Source: Natrialba taiwanensis DSM 12281 | Lineage (GTDB): Archaea; Halobacteriota; Halobacteria; Halobacteriales; Natrialbaceae | Assembly: GCF_000337595.1 (NCBI RefSeq) | Contig: NZ_AOIL01000051.1 | Coordinates: 7,320-71,319, forward strand | Reading direction: 5' to 3' | DNA: 64,000 nucleotides | Shown here: in pieces, positions 53,307 through 62,304 of the stretch | Layout: the number at the start of each line of letters is the position of its first letter | Position numbering within the stretch: the first letter of the stretch is position 1 | Made by a program: the position numbers and the translations under genes | Notes under the pieces: generated by a model | Told to the model about the DNA's origin: nothing | What the model saw: the letters and a program-made list of their open reading frames with translations, nothing else | The model's database searches: none

Positions 53307-54086
53307 ATGGATACGATCACTGTGAAGCAGGATATTCGGTTTAAACAAACCGCTGAACGCGACCTTCTCACAGATGTATTTCTCCCGCCTACCGACGACC
53401 GGGAACGCACAATCGTTATCTGCATCCATGGTGGCGTCTGGAACCGTGGTGATCGGTCGTTCTTCGATGATCGGTGCCGTGCCCTCGCCAAGCGGGGTGT
53501 CCCGGCATTGACGATCGAGTATCGCCTTTCCGGTGAGGCAACGTATCCGGCCGCAGTAAAAGATGTCAAAAGTGCAGTTCGATGGGTTCGGGCTGAGGAA
53601 CCGTTCGAAACCGCACCACGGCAAATCGTTCTCTGCGGGCACTCAGCAGGTGCGCATCTTGCTGCCTTAACAGCGGCAACTGCGAACACTGGCCTGACAC
53701 CCGATGACGAATACGAGGACACTGCGACGACAGTTGACGGACTCGTCGGTTTCGATGGGCCCTACGACTGTCTCGGCGCAAAGGAAGACGGTGAAACGGC
53801 AGACTTCCTCGGGGGAGCACCGACAGAGATTCCTGAACGATACCGGGAAGCGTCACCGCGAGAACGAGTCACATCCGATCATCCGCCGGCGCTGTTGTAT
53901 CACGCGACGGATGACGAGTGGCTCACGCTGCGTGAAACGCGGGCATACCGTGACGTACTCAACATTGCTGGTGTGGATGTCGAATTGCACACACCACCGG
54001 GCGACCACTTCTTTTTCACCGAGGAACCGTGGTTCGAGCGAACTGTCAACCAGACTGTAACCTTCATAGAACGAATACAGTCCTGA
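53307..54086 (+). CDS. Alpha/beta hydrolase (carboxylesterase-like)
   Basis: 259 residues. The oxyanion hole motif is HGGVWNRGD, the nucleophile elbow is LCGHSAGAHLAAL with Ser in GHSAG, and the acid/base residues are probably Asp in YHATDDEW and His in PPGDHFFF. The pattern is that of bacterial feruloyl/acetyl esterases (BD-FAE) or kynurenine formamidase-like enzymes. Natural substrate unknown. The gene is AT-richer than the surrounding genes, follows a transporter pseudogene and has its own leaderless promoter, so it could have been acquired by transfer. Confidence 0.88.
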   Translation: MDTITVKQDIRFKQTAERDLLTDVFLPPTDDRERTIVICIHGGVWNRGDRSFFDDRCRALAKRGVPALTIEYRLSGEATYPAAVKDVKSAVRWVRAEEPFETAPRQIVLCGHSAGAHLAALTAATANTGLTPDDEYEDTATTVDGLVGFDGPYDCLGAKEDGETADFLGGAPTEIPERYREASPRERVTSDHPPALLYHATDDEWLTLRETRAYRDVLNIAGVDVELHTPPGDHFFFTEEPWFERTVNQTVTFIERIQS

Positions 54087-54307
54087 TACGTTCGCAGAAG
54101 GAATTCTCGAACTGATCGATCGGTCTCAACCATAGTTCTGGTAAAGAAACGACATTCCTATCCACTTCTCGGAGTACAAACTACGTCTGGCGAGAACTGA
54201 CGCCGTCCGAAGCCGTCAATGGGCCGCCGAGCGACCGAGGCACTGAAATACCATATCGTCACGCCGACGACAACGCGCTTTTGCATATCCGGTCCGAACC
54301 AGGCCCC

Positions 54308-55147
54308 ATGACAACCGTCGAGGCCAAACTGGCGGCCGCCCGCGACGAACTGGCGACCCACGACGGCATCCTCGTCGCCTTCTCGGGCGGGGTCGACTCG
54401 AGCGTCGTCGCCGCACTCGCTCACGACGCCCTCGGCGACGACGCCGTCGCCTGCACCGCAAAGAGCGAAACCCTCCCCGCCGCCGAACTCGAGGACGCAA
54501 AACGGGTCGCCGACGAGATCGGCATCCGCCACGAGATCGTCTCCTTCTCCGAACTCGAAAGCGACGAGTTCGTCGCGAACGACGACGATCGGTGCTATCA
54601 CTGTCGGACGATGCGCCTCGGCGAAATGGAAGACGCCGCGCGCGAACTGGGCGTCGAAACCGTCTGCGACGGCACCAACGCCGACGATCCCGGTGCCGGC
54701 CACCGCCCTGGCCTGCAGGCCGTCGACGAACTCGACGTGCACTCGCCGCTGCTCGCCCACGACATCGCGAAGGACGAGGTCCGAATGATCGCCGAACACT
54801 ACGGCCTCTCGGTCGCTGACAAGCCCTCGATGGCGTGTCTCTCCTCACGCATCCCGACCGGGCTCGAAGTCACCGACGACCGACTCACGCGCGTCGAACA
54901 AGCCGAAGCCCTGCTTCGACAGTGGGGCTTCGATCAGTTCCGCGTGCGCGATCACGACGGCCTCGCCCGCATCGAGGTCGCCCCGGACGAACTCGATCGT
55001 GCGCTTGATCGGGGGTTCGTCGAAACGGTACGCGACGCGCTTTCGGACCTGGGTTTCGAACACGTCACGCTCGACCTCCACGGCTACCGAACCGGGAGCG
55101 TGAGTCCGGCGACGGACGCCGCTGCCACGACCGAATCCGACGACTAA
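54308..55147 (+). CDS. larE: ATP-dependent sacrificial sulfur transferase LarE
   Basis: 279 residues from ATG 54308 (MTTVEAKLAAARDELA). LarE uses ATP to adenylate, then thiolate, a pyridinium dicarboxylic acid in the making of the nickel-pincer cofactor of lactate racemase. The PP-loop SGGVDSS is at 26-32. Three cysteines, C96 and C99 (CYHC) and C177 (ACLSSRIPTG), match the layout of LarE enzymes with a [4Fe-4S] cluster rather than the single sacrificial-Cys type. LarB, LarC and LarA are absent from the window, so its role here (lactate racemisation or another sulfur-transfer task) is open. Confidence 0.88.
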   Translation: MTTVEAKLAAARDELATHDGILVAFSGGVDSSVVAALAHDALGDDAVACTAKSETLPAAELEDAKRVADEIGIRHEIVSFSELESDEFVANDDDRCYHCRTMRLGEMEDAARELGVETVCDGTNADDPGAGHRPGLQAVDELDVHSPLLAHDIAKDEVRMIAEHYGLSVADKPSMACLSSRIPTGLEVTDDRLTRVEQAEALLRQWGFDQFRVRDHDGLARIEVAPDELDRALDRGFVETVRDALSDLGFEHVTLDLHGYRTGSVSPATDAAATTESDD

Positions 55148-55162
55148 CCGCCCCCGTTTCTG

Positions 55163-55239
55163 ACGGGTTCCCGTACCGATTTCCCGGCCAACCCCAGACA
55201 GTCGCGGGTGCGCCGGCACTGACTGCCAGCAGTCCGTAT
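55163..55239. repeat. 81-bp palindromic element, decayed copy 3
   Basis: ACGGGTTCCCGTACCGATTT at the left and GCCAGCAGTCCGTAT at the right match the ends and middle (CCGGC, CGGGTGCGCCGGCACTGACT) of the 81-bp element at 25488 and 34704 with several changes. It begins 15 bp after the larE stop. Confidence 0.6.
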
Positions 55240-55408
55240 CGAACGAGATTCCCGAACGGGCGAATCGAGCGAGAAGAAGCGCCCGATCGACCACAATATA
55301 ATCAGATTCTATCCTTGTAATACACCAATAGTACAGGGACTGCGAGAGGGACAGACAATATTGCACAATACGATACGAACGTAGCATCTCCCCGTATACT
55401 ACTGACTG

Positions 55409-55765
55409 ATGGCTGCCGACGTACCGCCCGACTGGACCGTCCACGTTTCCCGGACGTACACACCCGCCGACACCGACCGAGAATTAGAATACCGCCTCTA
55501 CCGCCACGAATCGGACGACTTGCGGGTAAAGGTCGCCCCCGCCTCCCTCGACGGTGACGACCGTCCGGGATACGCACTGACGGCCACGAGCTATCCCGAA
55601 CTCGAGTTCAGCGAGACACACCGGATCAGGACCGTTCTGACGTTCGAACGCTGCGCCGAACTCGCGCGGGATTTCATGGTGCTGTTTTCGACCAGTTACG
55701 ACGGGGCGGGGTCGCTCGAAACGGCGCGGGAGTACGCGGCCGAGCGGACGCGATCGCACCGGTGA
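55409..55765 (+). CDS. Conserved hypothetical protein, soluble
   Basis: 118 residues from ATG 55409 (MAADVPPDWTVHVSRTYTP). Beta-rich pattern (ELEYRLYRHESDDLRVKVAP, GYALTATSYPELEFSETHRIRTVLTF) followed by a helix (ERCAELARDFMVLFSTSY) and an acidic/basic tail. No known motif; similar proteins are known only from haloarchaea as far as I can say. It has its own upstream AT-rich region after repeat copy 3. Confidence 0.55.
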   Translation: MAADVPPDWTVHVSRTYTPADTDRELEYRLYRHESDDLRVKVAPASLDGDDRPGYALTATSYPELEFSETHRIRTVLTFERCAELARDFMVLFSTSYDGAGSLETAREYAAERTRSHR

Positions 55766-55953
55766 CACCGTCCTCATCGTAAACGACGGGGCTACTTCTA
55801 CGACCGGGATAGCGAAACCTGTCCGGGTTACGTGAGGAGCGATCAGCGGCGCGAGGACGAATTCGAAGACAACCACGAATACGCAATTGTCCGGTATGCG
55901 GACTGTTCTCAACACCGAGAGACTTTTTACTCATAATCGAGTAAGCGATTACG

Positions 55954-56337
55954 ATGATGGAAATGATGTGGCAAGATCTAGTCTTTCTCGCAGGGAGCGT
56001 TCTCTCGATCGTCTTCCTCGCACCGACAATCAAAGACACCTCCGCACGCGTGCCGCTCGGATCGAGCATTCCGTCGATGACGATCGGCGCGATCTACGCG
56101 CTCACGTACGGAACGATGGGGATGACGTTCTCGGCCGTCGGCTCGTTCGGCGTCGCCACCATGTGGTCGCTGATCGCGTGCTATCGCTCGCCTGGCGAGC
56201 AGAAAGGCGTCCTGAACATCCTGCGGTTTGCTCGGACGATGAACCGACGCCTTCGTGAACTCGTGGGCACTGCCGTTCCCGGACTCGAAGGCGGACGGAG
56301 CAACGCGCAGTCGGGCCACCAGCAATCCGCTGACTAA
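55954..56337 (+). CDS. Small membrane protein, unknown
   Basis: 127 residues from ATG 55954 (MMEMMWQDLVFLAGSV); the next ATG is at 55957. Three hydrophobic segments: LVFLAGSVLSIVFLAPTI, PSMTIGAIYALTYGTMGMTFS and FGVATMWSLIACY, then a basic cytoplasmic tail (RFARTMNRRLREL). The SSIPSMTIGA and TMGMTFSAVGSFGVATMWS stretches look conserved in haloarchaea, but the role is not known. It is convergent with the nitrite reductase gene. Confidence 0.6.
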   Translation: MMEMMWQDLVFLAGSVLSIVFLAPTIKDTSARVPLGSSIPSMTIGAIYALTYGTMGMTFSAVGSFGVATMWSLIACYRSPGEQKGVLNILRFARTMNRRLRELVGTAVPGLEGGRSNAQSGHQQSAD

Positions 56338-56426
56338 CGCTTGTTACTCGTTGCTCGTTTCGATCTTCTAACTTCGAACTCTCGACGCGATCGCACGCTC
56401 GAACCCTCGACGGTATCCCGACGACG

Positions 56427-58265
56427 TTAATCGTCCGACGATACTGGGGTTTCACTCGCCGCGGGTGACTCCGCCTCTGCGAACGGGTACCACGACTGTT
56501 TTCCGTCGGTCATATAGGGGGCCTCGAAGTCGGTCTCCTCCGGCTCGCAGAACTCGACGAGTTGTTCCTCGGCCGTCGCGTCGACCCACTGGCGGAACGT
56601 CTGTCCCCGGACGGCTTCTGTCTGTGAGCCAGAGGTGCTTCGCGCCTCGCTGTCACCGTCCGCTCGAGACGCCGCCGGAGCCTCGCACTCGCGATGGGCA
56701 GCGTAGGCCTCGAGCAGGTTTCGGATCGCGCCGGGAGCCTCGTCGGCCGGCACGCGTTGACGCACCCAGTCGATGAAGGACGGATCTTCGCCGACACCGC
56801 CGCCGACGCCGATATCGAAGGCCTCGACCATCTCGCCGTTCTTCCGGGCGCGCATCCCCTGGAGTCCGATGTCGGCGGTCATCGCCTGTCCGCAGTCGGC
56901 GGTACAGCCGGAGTAGTGCATCTTGATTTTGCCGACATCGTCGGGCAGGTCGATGTTCTTGTTGAACCAGCGCAGCATCCGCGCCATCCGCCCCTTCGTC
57001 TCGGTCAGCGCGATCGAACAGAACTCGGTGCCGGTACAGGCCATCGCGCCGCGTTCGAACGGACTCGGCTCGGCGGGGTACTCCTCGAGCAGCGGTTCGG
57101 CGAGCAACCCCTCGAGTTCGTCGTCGGCCACGTCGACGATGACAGGATTCTGCCGGCGGGTGAGCCGTACCTCTCCGGAACCGTACTCGGCGGCGAGGTC
57201 GGCCAGTTCGATGGCGTCGTCGGCCGGCAGGCGACCGACGGGGACGCTCAAGCCGACGTAGTTGCGGCCGTCCTGCTGGTCGCCGACGCCGACGTGGTCG
57301 TGCTGGCCGTCTTCGACGGGGCGACCGGCGTTGTAGGTGTACTCCGTCCGGAAGTCCTCGCCCGCGGTGTGCATCTCGAAGTCGACGTACTCGTCCTGGA
57401 GCGTCTCGCGGATCTTCTCCATCCCCCAGTCCTCGGCGAAGAACCGTGCGCGGTTCTTCGAGCGGTTCTGGCGACCGCCGTACTCGTGGTAGAGTTCGAC
57501 GAAGCCGCGGCCGACCGCGTAGGCGTTTTCGGGTCGGACGAACACGTCGAGCGGGGTCGCCGCGCGGGGCTGACGACCGCCGAGACCGCCGCCGATGCGG
57601 ACGTTGAACCCGCGAACTACCTCGCCGGCGAGTTCTTTGGTCGCCGGCTCGAACCCGATATCGTTGATCGAATCCTGCGCGCAGCCGACCGTACACCCCG
57701 ACACGCTAATGTTGAACTTTCGGGGCATGTTCGCGAGTTCGTCGTCGCCGCGCAGTTCCTCCTCGAAGCGCTCGAGGAGGGGCCCCGACTCGACGAACTC
57801 CTCGGCCTTGCCGTGGAGCGGACAGCCGGAGATGTTGCGCATCGTGTCCCCGCCCGAAGAGCGCGTGTGGACGCCCACCGACTCGAGCGTCTCCCAGATT
57901 TCGGGGACGTCTTCCAGATCGATCCAGTGCAACTGGACGGACTGGCGCGTCGTCAAGTCGAGCCAGCCGTTGCCGAACTCGGGATTCTCGACCGGGCCCG
58001 TCGCGTAGTCGCGGGCGACCTCGGCGATCGCGCGCAACTGGCCCGGTTCGAGGACGCCGCTCGCGTTGGTCAGGCGCATCATGAAGTACGATTCCTGGCC
58101 GTCGCGCTGGTGGAACAGCCCCCAGAACTTGAAGCGGGTGAACCACTCCTCGCGTTCGTCCTCGGGAATCGCCTCGAAGCCGCCGTTTGCGGCGAACTCG
58201 AGGATGTGCTCGCGAACCTCGTCGCCGTAGCATCCCTCCTTGATTCCCTCTTTCTTATGCGCCAT
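56427..58265 (-). CDS. Ferredoxin-dependent assimilatory nitrite reductase
   Basis: 612 residues. It reduces nitrite to ammonium in the cytosol with six electrons from ferredoxin. Two nitrite/sulfite reductase halves are present: a first with FWGLFHQRDGQESYFMMRLTN and SGCTVGC, a second with GYNAGR-like region and VPVGRLPADD. The [4Fe-4S]-siroheme ligands are CTGTEFC (C-x5-C) and CTADC (C-x3-C) in HYSGCTADCG. An acidic insert (about residues 535-575) near the C-terminus is typical of halophiles. The paired sulfite reductase alternative is less likely because the gene follows nitrate reductase in the same direction (gap 376 bp), as in haloarchaeal nas clusters. Confidence 0.9.
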   Translation of the reverse strand: MAHKKEGIKEGCYGDEVREHILEFAANGGFEAIPEDEREEWFTRFKFWGLFHQRDGQESYFMMRLTNASGVLEPGQLRAIAEVARDYATGPVENPEFGNGWLDLTTRQSVQLHWIDLEDVPEIWETLESVGVHTRSSGGDTMRNISGCPLHGKAEEFVESGPLLERFEEELRGDDELANMPRKFNISVSGCTVGCAQDSINDIGFEPATKELAGEVVRGFNVRIGGGLGGRQPRAATPLDVFVRPENAYAVGRGFVELYHEYGGRQNRSKNRARFFAEDWGMEKIRETLQDEYVDFEMHTAGEDFRTEYTYNAGRPVEDGQHDHVGVGDQQDGRNYVGLSVPVGRLPADDAIELADLAAEYGSGEVRLTRRQNPVIVDVADDELEGLLAEPLLEEYPAEPSPFERGAMACTGTEFCSIALTETKGRMARMLRWFNKNIDLPDDVGKIKMHYSGCTADCGQAMTADIGLQGMRARKNGEMVEAFDIGVGGGVGEDPSFIDWVRQRVPADEAPGAIRNLLEAYAAHRECEAPAASRADGDSEARSTSGSQTEAVRGQTFRQWVDATAEEQLVEFCEPEETDFEAPYMTDGKQSWYPFAEAESPAASETPVSSDD

Positions 58266-58641
58266 CGCAAATCACCGCCGGAGGAATTGAACGATCGGTC
58301 CCGACGACACGGGATTTGTCACCAAACATATTTTGAGTCACGGTAGAACGACACGATAGTGAGGAATATAATGCTAATCGTTGACATACATCTGTTTTTC
58401 GCTCTGTTTAATCGAATAGCTCAGATGTTCAATCGAATATGGTCTGTATTAGGGTGTATATCCGAAGGAAATGGCCCACTCTTTTGGGATTGGGCAGCAC
58501 TCACCGCTTGGCGAATACGCCTCGTCCGACGGAGAACGCGACACCTATCGACGGAAAGATCCGCTCACGAGAACGGTCGGTTCGGAAGCGACGGTGTCGA
58601 CACGTCCCCTTCGAAAACCGGCCCGCAGTAACGGACGATCG
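58266..58641. other. Gap between nitrate and nitrite reductase genes
   Basis: 376 bp, AT-rich in the part next to the nitrite reductase (58320-58460), with TATA-like runs on the minus strand and the direct repeats at 58406-58438. The size and content suggest that the nitrite reductase has its own promoter. No gene is seen on either strand. Confidence 0.5.
58406..58438. promoter_or_regulatory. Direct repeats GTT(T/C)AATCGAAT, 21-bp spacing
   Basis: GTTTAATCGAAT at 58406-58417 and GTTCAATCGAAT at 58427-58438 differ in one base and lie exactly two DNA turns apart, about 140-170 bp upstream of the nitrite reductase start. They look like a tandem binding site for a regulator. The core AATCGAATA resembles AAACGAATA in the palindrome upstream of nasA. 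Confidence 0.5.
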
Positions 58642-60795
58642 CTATCGTGAACTCGGCGTCGCAACCGGCCTGTTCTCGCGAGTTCGCGCCGGTTCGAGTC
58701 GCACCGCACACTGCTTGAAGTGGGGTTCTTTCGAGCGCGGATCGACGACCGGCAGCGTGAGGTCATTGACCGCCGGGTGATGAATAGGAAGCCAGACGAC
58801 GCCGTCGGGAATCGACTCGTCGGATTCGAATCTGACGCGGACCGATGCACGCCGTGAGACGACGTGGCAATCCTGAGAGGAGAGAGTCGCATCGGCTTCC
58901 GCCGATCCCCGTTCCTCGTCCTCGAGTTCAGTCGTGAACGCGAGCGCCGTCGCGGGACTGACGCGGGCGACGGGGGCGTCCGCGTCGGACGGACGGGTGC
59001 GAACGCCGGTGTTGTACGCGTCGGGCTGCCGGCCCGTCGTCAGCGTGAGCGGGAATTCCTCGTTGGGCGGTTCGGGCGCGGGAGCGGCCTGGCCAGCCGA
59101 AAACCGTGCACGCCCGGACGGCGTCGGGAACGACCACGATTCCGCGACACCGTCTCGGTCATCGTCCGGCAAATCGGATTCGTAGTACCGATAGCCACCC
59201 GCCGCATCCGACTCGGGCGCGGGCCAGCGGACCGCCACGTCTCGCTCGAGGCGCTCGTAACCGATCCCCGAGAGATCGGCGTCGGTTCCCGCAGTCAGCG
59301 TCGCGAGTTCGTCGAAGACCGTTTCGGGCGTCGGCGACTCGTCGAACAGGTCGGGCGCGAGTCGCGACGCGAGCGTGCCGATCAGGTCGAGATCGGATTT
59401 GACGCCGGCGGGCGTCTCCGTTGCGGCGCGGACGCGGGAGACGGTCCGTTCCATGTTCATCGTCGTCCCCTCGGACTCGCCCCAGGTCGCCGCCGGCAAC
59501 ACGACGTCCGCGAGTTCGACCGTCTCGCTGCGGAAGGCGTCCTGGACGACGAGGAACGTCTCTGCAAGCCGCTCGCGAACGCCCGTTGCGTCGGGCATCC
59601 CCGCGGCGGGGTTCGTCGCGACGGCGTAGACGGCCGACACATCCTCGCCGATCGCATCGGCGATGCCGACCGGTCCCGGCCCGGGGTCGTCCGGGAGCCG
59701 CGAGAGTGGAACGTCCCAGGCGTCGGCGACGAACTCGCGGTGTTCGGGCGCGTCGAACGGCCGGTGGCCGGGCCAGGTCCCCTTCGACGAGCACACGCGC
59801 GTCCCCATCGAGTTCGCCTGGCCGGTGAGCGAGAACGGGCCCGAACCGGGCCGGAGATTCCCGGTCGCGAGACAGCAATCGATCAGCGCGCCCGCCGTCG
59901 CGGTGCCGTTGACGCTCTGGTTGACGCCCATCCCCCAGTAGACGAGCGTCGACGCGTCGAACGCCGCCGCAAGTCGATCCACGTCGGCCGTCGAGACGCC
60001 CGCGCGCTCGGCGGCTGCGGACGCATCGGGAAGGCGCTCGCGGAGCTCCTCGAATCCCGCCGTCGCCCTCGCGATGAACTCGTCGTCGAGGCGATCGGTT
60101 TCAACGAGTCGCGCGAGAACCGCGCGAGCGAGGGCGAGATCGCCGCCGGGGTCGGGTGCGACGTGGCAGTCGGCACCGTCGGTCGTCTCGCTTGCGACCG
60201 GGTCGACGACGAGCAGTTCGGAGTCGTCCTCGGCGGCCGATTGCTGAATCCAACGAAACAGAACCGGGTGCGCAACGGCGGGGTTTGCACCCCAGATGAG
60301 GTGTGTCCGTGCCGCCGGGATGTCGTCGTACGTCGGCGGCGGCGCGTCGCTGCCGAAGGCGTCGTAGTAGGCGGTGACGGCCGAGGCCATACACAGGGTC
60401 GTGTTGGCGTCGTAGTACCGGGTTCCGAAGCCGCCGCGGGCGAGTTTTCCGAGCGCGTAGGCGGCTTCGTTGGTCTGTTGGCCGCTGCCGAGGACCGCGA
60501 CGCTGGTGGCGTCGTTTTCGAGCGCCCGTCCGAGTCCGACCGTCGCGCGCTCGAGGGCGGTCTCCCAGGTGGTCGGCACGAGTTCACCGTCGCGGCGGAC
60601 GAGCGGGCGGGTGAGCCACTCGCCGTCGGGATCGGCAGTCTCGCGGATGCCGCGCTGGCAGGCGAGGCCACGGTTGACCGGATGAGCCGGATCGCCGCGG
60701 ACGATATCGAGTCCGTAGCCCTGTTCGACCGGTTGCTGGACGTGTCCACAGCCGACGGCACAGCGCATACAGGTGGTTGGAACCGGGTCGGTCAC
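58642..60795 (-). CDS. nasA: Assimilatory nitrate reductase (molybdopterin)
   Basis: 717 residues from GTG 60795 (TDPVPTTCMRCAVGCGHV). It reduces nitrate to nitrite in the cytosol. The N-terminal [4Fe-4S] ligands are C9, C12, C16 and C46 (CMRCAVGC, GLACQRG). Molybdopterin-binding landmarks follow: YWGMGVNQSVNGTATAGALIDCCLATGNLRPG, SLTGQANSMGTR and VQDAFRSETVELADVVLPAATWGESEGTTMNMERTV. The C-terminal domain has TLTTGRQPDAYNTGVRTR. The ATG at the CMRC motif is too late, so GTG 60795 is preferred to GTG 60909. No nitrate transporter or molybdenum-cofactor gene is in the window. Confidence 0.88.
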   Translation of the reverse strand: MTDPVPTTCMRCAVGCGHVQQPVEQGYGLDIVRGDPAHPVNRGLACQRGIRETADPDGEWLTRPLVRRDGELVPTTWETALERATVGLGRALENDATSVAVLGSGQQTNEAAYALGKLARGGFGTRYYDANTTLCMASAVTAYYDAFGSDAPPPTYDDIPAARTHLIWGANPAVAHPVLFRWIQQSAAEDDSELLVVDPVASETTDGADCHVAPDPGGDLALARAVLARLVETDRLDDEFIARATAGFEELRERLPDASAAAERAGVSTADVDRLAAAFDASTLVYWGMGVNQSVNGTATAGALIDCCLATGNLRPGSGPFSLTGQANSMGTRVCSSKGTWPGHRPFDAPEHREFVADAWDVPLSRLPDDPGPGPVGIADAIGEDVSAVYAVATNPAAGMPDATGVRERLAETFLVVQDAFRSETVELADVVLPAATWGESEGTTMNMERTVSRVRAATETPAGVKSDLDLIGTLASRLAPDLFDESPTPETVFDELATLTAGTDADLSGIGYERLERDVAVRWPAPESDAAGGYRYYESDLPDDDRDGVAESWSFPTPSGRARFSAGQAAPAPEPPNEEFPLTLTTGRQPDAYNTGVRTRPSDADAPVARVSPATALAFTTELEDEERGSAEADATLSSQDCHVVSRRASVRVRFESDESIPDGVVWLPIHHPAVNDLTLPVVDPRSKEPHFKQCAVRLEPARTRENRPVATPSSR

Positions 60796-61142
60796 GCCGC
60801 CCACCTCGCGGGGCGACGAGGCGTTCGTCCGCGTCCTAAAGGAGGAGACGCGGAGCACCCCATTTGGTTCACAATCTCGCACATAGATACGAGAAGAGAG
60901 TACAGACACAACACCTAAACGGTATTCGTTTACAAATGGTTAGTTTTAGAGCTATAGGAGGCGCATCCATCGATATAGAAACGGATACCGAGAATATAAG
61001 GAGTGAAACCGGGCGAAGGCTGCCGATGACTGTCCGAACGGGCACCAGCGGGCGATGCGCTGGCGAGAAAAGCGGAGAAAGCCGTCGCGTAGACGCGACT
61101 AAACGTCGACTGAAAGACGGAAAACGGGAGGACGGACCGGTC
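60796..61142. other. Promoter region of nasA and end of tatC
   Basis: About 350 bp between nasA and the 3' end of tatC. It has AT-rich stretches with possible TATA elements on the minus strand at about 60930-60950 and the palindrome at 60916-60932. A frame could extend nasA to GTG 60909. Nothing else is recognisable. Confidence 0.45.
60916..60932. promoter_or_regulatory. 17-bp palindrome upstream of nasA
   Basis: TAAACG-GTATT-CGTTTA is a perfect 6-bp inverted repeat with a 5-bp spacer, about 120 bp before the GTG start. It sits near TATA-like sequence and is a candidate operator for nitrogen control. Confidence 0.5.
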
Positions 61143-62129
61143 TCACTCGGTTCCGACCCACTTCAGGATGAACAGCGTTCCCTCGAACAGGAGGATCATC
61201 GTGATCCCGACGATAATGGGTGCCATCCCGGTCGGGTCGAACGTGAACATGAACGCCAGTCCGAAGAAGGCCGCCCAGAAGTACAGCCGCTTACTGACGA
61301 GCCAGCGACGGGTCGTCACACCCATCATAATCGCGAGCATTATAAACAGCGGAATCTGGAAGACGACGGCGAGAAAGCCGATCAGCGTGATGATCAGGTC
61401 GAAGGTATCGCCGAGCGCATAGGCAATCTCTGCACTGCCTTCCGCGTAGAACGTGAAGTACTCGAAGAGCACCGGCAACACCAGCACGTAGGAGAACAAC
61501 ATCCCGACGCCGGCAAGAACCACGCTCGTCGGGACAGCCGCGAGGTAGTACTTGCGCTCGTGTGGATACAGCCCCGGTTTCATGAAGCGATAACACTGGT
61601 AGACGAACATCGGCAGCGCCACCATGATCCCGAGCAGCGTCGAGACCTTGATTCGTGTCAACCACAGTTCGAGCGGCTGGTAGATATGGGGTAAGGGAAC
61701 CTCCTCTGCCGCGTACGGGAACACGTTGTACCAGATGTGCTCGATTGCCCACGAGGCACCCAGTAGCCCGATCGCCGTCCCCGCAGAACCGAAGAGCAAG
61801 ACCACGGCAAACCGAAGCACCATCTCCTCGATGTGGTCCGCAAGCGGCATTTCCTCGTCGTCCGGGGGCGTCGAAATTCCACCGACATCGTCGTCCGGAT
61901 CGGGGTACTCGGGGCTTCCCGTCCCCGGTCCGGTCCCCGAGTCGTGACCACCGCCGACGACTCCCTCACCGTCGGTTTCAACCGGTGGATTGGCATCGGT
62001 CCCGGTCGACGCCTCGGGTGAACTCGAAGGCGACGCTTCCGATGGCGAGTGCTCCTCGTCGGACCCGCCGTCTTCACGTGGTTCGTCGGGGTCCACACCG
62101 TTCCCCGTCTCCGCCGACTCGTCCGGCAT
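61143..62129 (-). CDS. tatC: Twin-arginine translocase subunit TatC
   Basis: 328 residues. TatC is the receptor for folded proteins with RR signal peptides in the cytoplasmic membrane. The first ~95 residues are an acidic, Ser/Asp/Pro-rich disordered extension. The TatC core then has LADHIEEMVLRFAVVLLFG, YQPLELWLTRIKVSTLLG, YRFMKPGLYPHERKYYL and six membrane helices. The gene is divergent from a second, larger TatC-type gene (62305 onward), as seen in haloarchaea, which export most proteins by Tat. No TatA gene is in the window. Confidence 0.93.
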   Translation of the reverse strand: MPDESAETGNGVDPDEPREDGGSDEEHSPSEASPSSSPEASTGTDANPPVETDGEGVVGGGHDSGTGPGTGSPEYPDPDDDVGGISTPPDDEEMPLADHIEEMVLRFAVVLLFGSAGTAIGLLGASWAIEHIWYNVFPYAAEEVPLPHIYQPLELWLTRIKVSTLLGIMVALPMFVYQCYRFMKPGLYPHERKYYLAAVPTSVVLAGVGMLFSYVLVLPVLFEYFTFYAEGSAEIAYALGDTFDLIITLIGFLAVVFQIPLFIMLAIMMGVTTRRWLVSKRLYFWAAFFGLAFMFTFDPTGMAPIIVGITMILLFEGTLFILKWVGTE

Positions 62130-62304
62130 CTATCGGGATATAGATAGGCGGGCGGTTATAGGCCTTTTTCTTGTGCGCACTGGGTCACGGTACCGATCGA
62201 CGCGTTCGTCCGCACCGGTCGCCGTCGAATGTGGTGAACGAGCACGATGCGCGGTAGGAGACTCGAAAGGTTGATAACTGGATGTCAGTTACCCATGGTA
62301 GTAA

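Noticed and set aside
60943-60955. GTTTTAGAGCTAT, identical to the beginning of a Streptococcus-type CRISPR repeat
   Set aside because: Single occurrence, no spacer-repeat pattern and no cas genes; a chance match in an AT-rich promoter region.
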